Assembly (NCBI RefSeq): GCF_000737325.1
Contig: NZ_CP011125.1
Coordinates: 6,138,001 to 6,202,000 of the forward strand
DNA length: 64,000 nt
Direction: 5' to 3'
Origin: Sandaracinus amylolyticus
GTDB lineage: Bacteria; Myxococcota_A; Polyangia; Polyangiales; Sandaracinaceae
Part shown: one piece after another, positions 62,544-64,000 of the stretch
Numbering within the stretch: position 1 is the stretch's first letter
How the letters are laid out: each line of letters begins with the position of its first letter
Translations under genes and position numbers: made by a program
The notes under the pieces: model-generated
Database searches by the model: none
Seen by the model: only the letters and a program-made list of their open reading frames with translations
Told to the model about the DNA's origin: nothing

Positions 62544-63053
62544 GTGAGCGCGTCGAGCGAAGACGACGACGAGAAGAAGCCCGCCGGCCCGGTGTACACG
62601 ACGCCCGAGGGGTTCGCGCGGCTGAAGAACGAGTACGAGCACCTCGGCGGCGTCGAGCGCCCGCGCGTCGTGCAAGGCGTGTCCGACGCTGCGGCGGAGG
62701 GCGATCGCTCGGAGAACGCGGAGTACATCTACGGCAAAAAGCGGCTGCGCGAGATCGATCGCCGCATGCGCTTCCTGCGCAAGATCCTGGAGGCCGTGAT
62801 GGTCGTCGATCCGGCGGTCGATCGCGGCGACACCGTGTTCTTCGGCGCGACGGTCGTGCTCGAGGACGACGCGGGCGAGACGTTCACGTACCAGCTCGTC
62901 GGCGAGCACGAGACGGACGCGCAGCGCGGCCGCATCTCGTATCGCTCCCCGATCGGCGCGGCGCTGCTGCGCAAGAGCGTCGACGACGAGGTCGTGGTAG
63001 ACACCCCGCGCGGCCGCCGGAAGCTCACGATCGTCGAAGTGATCTACCGCTGA
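62544..63053 (+). CDS. GreA/GreB-family transcript-cleavage factor, GreB-like
   Basis: 169 residues, GTG start 9 bp after the regulator. The coiled-coil tip carries the acidic residues (VSDAAAEGDRSENAEYIYGK), followed by the GreB-like KKRLREIDRRMRFLRKILEA. The C-terminal FKBP-like domain reads GDTVFFGATVVLEDDAGETF ... RISYRSPIGAALLRKSVDDE. Helps stalled RNA polymerase by stimulating transcript cleavage. A short acidic N-terminal tail is extra. It may only share the transcript of the signalling operon. Confidence 0.93.
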   Translation: MSASSEDDDEKKPAGPVYTTPEGFARLKNEYEHLGGVERPRVVQGVSDAAAEGDRSENAEYIYGKKRLREIDRRMRFLRKILEAVMVVDPAVDRGDTVFFGATVVLEDDAGETFTYQLVGEHETDAQRGRISYRSPIGAALLRKSVDDEVVVDTPRGRRKLTIVEVIYR

Positions 63054-63056
63054 CGC

Positions 63057-63530
63057 ATGTGCTACTTCGCGTACCTCGCCGTCGAGATCCGCGACGACAT
63101 GCGCGCCGGCGACGTGCACGCCGACGTCGCACGGGTCGTCGCCGCGTCCACGGGCGTCGTGCTCGACGCCATCGCTCCGACGAAGCGGAGCACGCTCGCA
63201 GCGTTCTCGAAGGGCGCCGACGCATTGTTCGTCTTTCGCGTGGGCCACTGCGCGTGCGACTGGGGCGAGGCCGAGCACGCGAGGACGCGCGAGGTCGTGC
63301 GCGTCGTGCTCGCAGCGCGCGATGTGCGGCGTGTGCGCGTGGGCCGCTGGATGATCGGTGCGGACGTCGCGTCGGCGGATCCCGGACGTGGGACCGCCGC
63401 GCCGGAGTTGCACGAGATCGACTCGATCGAGCTCGACGGCGTCGAGTGGTCGAGGGGCGTGCAGCTCGTCGTGCGGCGCGCGCCGGTGCCGCCCTTCCCC
63501 ACGCAGACCCTCGCGCGTCTCGCGCGCTGA
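63057..63530 (+). CDS. Hypothetical protein
   Basis: 157 residues, starting 3 bp after the GreB-like gene. Contains FVFRVGHCACDWGEAEHAR with a CxC, and balanced alpha/beta composition (DDMRAGDVHADVARVVAAST, EIDSIELDGVEWSRGVQLVV). No family recognised. Close spacing suggests the same operon. Confidence 0.65.
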   Translation: MCYFAYLAVEIRDDMRAGDVHADVARVVAASTGVVLDAIAPTKRSTLAAFSKGADALFVFRVGHCACDWGEAEHARTREVVRVVLAARDVRRVRVGRWMIGADVASADPGRGTAAPELHEIDSIELDGVEWSRGVQLVVRRAPVPPFPTQTLARLAR

Positions 63531-63539
63531 GCACGCGCG

Positions 63540-63860
63540 TCAGCGGTCGTACACCACGCGCCGCGCGATCCACGCCGAGCCGACCACGAGCTGCGCCCAC
63601 AGCACGACGCACGCTGCGTCGAGCTCGACGATCGGCCCGCGGCTGCGGATCGCGAGGAGCGCGATGTCGCGCCCCCAGAGCACGAATCCCGTCGCGTCGC
63701 CGGCGAGCCACGCGAAGAACCAGATCCACGCGACCGCCATCCACGCCGCGCGCGTCGCGCCGCGTGTCCGATCGCGCAGCCGGCCCAGCGCGATGGGCAC
63801 GAGCGGCGCGCCCATCACGGGCACCAGCAACACGCACACGAGCTGGTCGCGTGGGCTCAT
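63540..63860 (-). CDS. Small membrane protein
   Basis: 106 residues from ATG 63860 (MSPRDQLVCVLLVPVMGAPL). Three hydrophobic segments (LVCVLLVPVMGAPLVPIALG, AAWMAVAWIWFFAWLAGDAT, ACVVLWAQLVVGSAWIARRV). The longer open frame to 63965 overlaps another minus-strand gene end and has non-protein-like composition. Family unknown. Confidence 0.65.
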   Translation of the reverse strand: MSPRDQLVCVLLVPVMGAPLVPIALGRLRDRTRGATRAAWMAVAWIWFFAWLAGDATGFVLWGRDIALLAIRSRGPIVELDAACVVLWAQLVVGSAWIARRVVYDR

Positions 63861-63871
63861 CACCGCGGAGC

Positions 63872-64000
63872 CTATCGCTTGCGCAACATCGCGGAAACCT
63901 GCAGCATCGCCACCGTCACGATGACCTGAGTCACCAGCGCCGTCCCGTTCGTGAGGTGAGCCCATGATGCTGTCGAGCGCGCGCGTCCTCCCATCGATCG
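63872..64000 (-). CDS. C-terminal end of a further minus-strand protein (runs off right edge)
   Basis: A frame entering from the right edge ends at the TAG at 63872 and reads ...WAHLTNGTALVTQVIVTVAM followed by LQVSAMLRKR. It has a hydrophobic helix and a basic end, so looks like the tail of a membrane protein. It precedes the small membrane protein by 11 bp, suggesting an operon. An ATG lies 6 bp inside the window edge, so the protein may be just 40 residues. Confidence 0.5.
   Translation of the reverse strand, partial: RSMGGRARSTASWAHLTNGTALVTQVIVTVAMLQVSAMLRKR

Noticed and set aside
63540-63965. 141-residue version of the small membrane protein
   Set aside because: The first 35 residues overlap the end of another minus-strand gene (stop at 63872) and are not protein-like, so ATG 63860 is preferred.

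Overview
The window is very GC-rich chromosomal DNA packed with genes on both strands. It has no tRNA, rRNA, CRISPR, prophage or insertion sequence that I can see. It looks like a myxobacterium of the Polyangiales, perhaps Sandaracinus-like. The signs are the block prs-rplY(ctc)-pth-rpsF-rpsR-rplI-dnaB, a CarD-family regulator, a Myxococcus-type LexA site at recA, many lipoproteins with short Ser/Gly/Pro linkers, and third codon positions that are almost all G or C. This placement is inference; no 16S gene is present.

Layout. 1-6176 (minus) holds the 3' part of a FadL-like outer-membrane protein gene, then the replication/translation block ending at prs. 6380-12636 holds a membrane acyltransferase, an HTH regulator, a Nudix hydrolase, a FabL-like reductase, hisIE, a small outer-membrane protein and carD. 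12873-16433 (minus) is cinA-recA-lipoprotein, with a LexA-type site inside the recA promoter. 16536-23446 (plus) carries a pair of M16 peptidases, glmS and two glycosyltransferases. 23368-24957 holds lolA, a DUF465 protein and a small lipoprotein. 24958-25832 has no convincing protein gene but contains what looks like a complete RNA gene. 25833-31683 holds a membrane subtilase, a dual cyclic-nucleotide-binding protein, a zinc-ribbon membrane protein and a CAP-domain protein. 31673-32102 is a tandem array of 43-bp units, most of which fold as two hairpins, next to secA (32094-35471). 35629-44473 holds membrane/TPR/DoxX proteins, pyruvate carboxylase, a matrixin-like metalloprotease, a DCC protein and a CarH-type B12 photoreceptor candidate. 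44640-48432 is a coupled PPIase-HupE/UreJ-DUF3604 operon. 48797-58550 holds a secreted caspase-like lipoprotein, a POT transporter, a Uma2 nuclease, an aldehyde dehydrogenase, pxpABC (5-oxoprolinase) and a degenerate DyP peroxidase. 58629-63053 is a tight plus-strand operon: small protein, sensor kinase, isoprenyl-transferase-like protein, methyltransferase, LuxR-type response regulator and a GreB-like factor.

Most notable observations. (1) The operon at 58629-62534 has the parts list of a Bacillus ComQXPA quorum-sensing system: a small protein whose only Trp lies six residues from the C-terminus, a multi-pass histidine kinase, a short DDxxD isoprenyl-transferase, and a LuxR/NarL-type regulator. 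It also has an extra methyltransferase. (2) 25028-25645 has a near-consensus promoter, about 580 nt of strikingly purine-rich sequence, and a UUCG-loop terminator, so it may be a new non-coding RNA. (3) The 43-bp array between a CAP-protein gene and secA shows compensatory changes between units, which suggests that structure rather than sequence is conserved.

Confidence is high for the housekeeping genes and lower for the accessory ones. Functional statements about the new systems are inference from sequence and context only.
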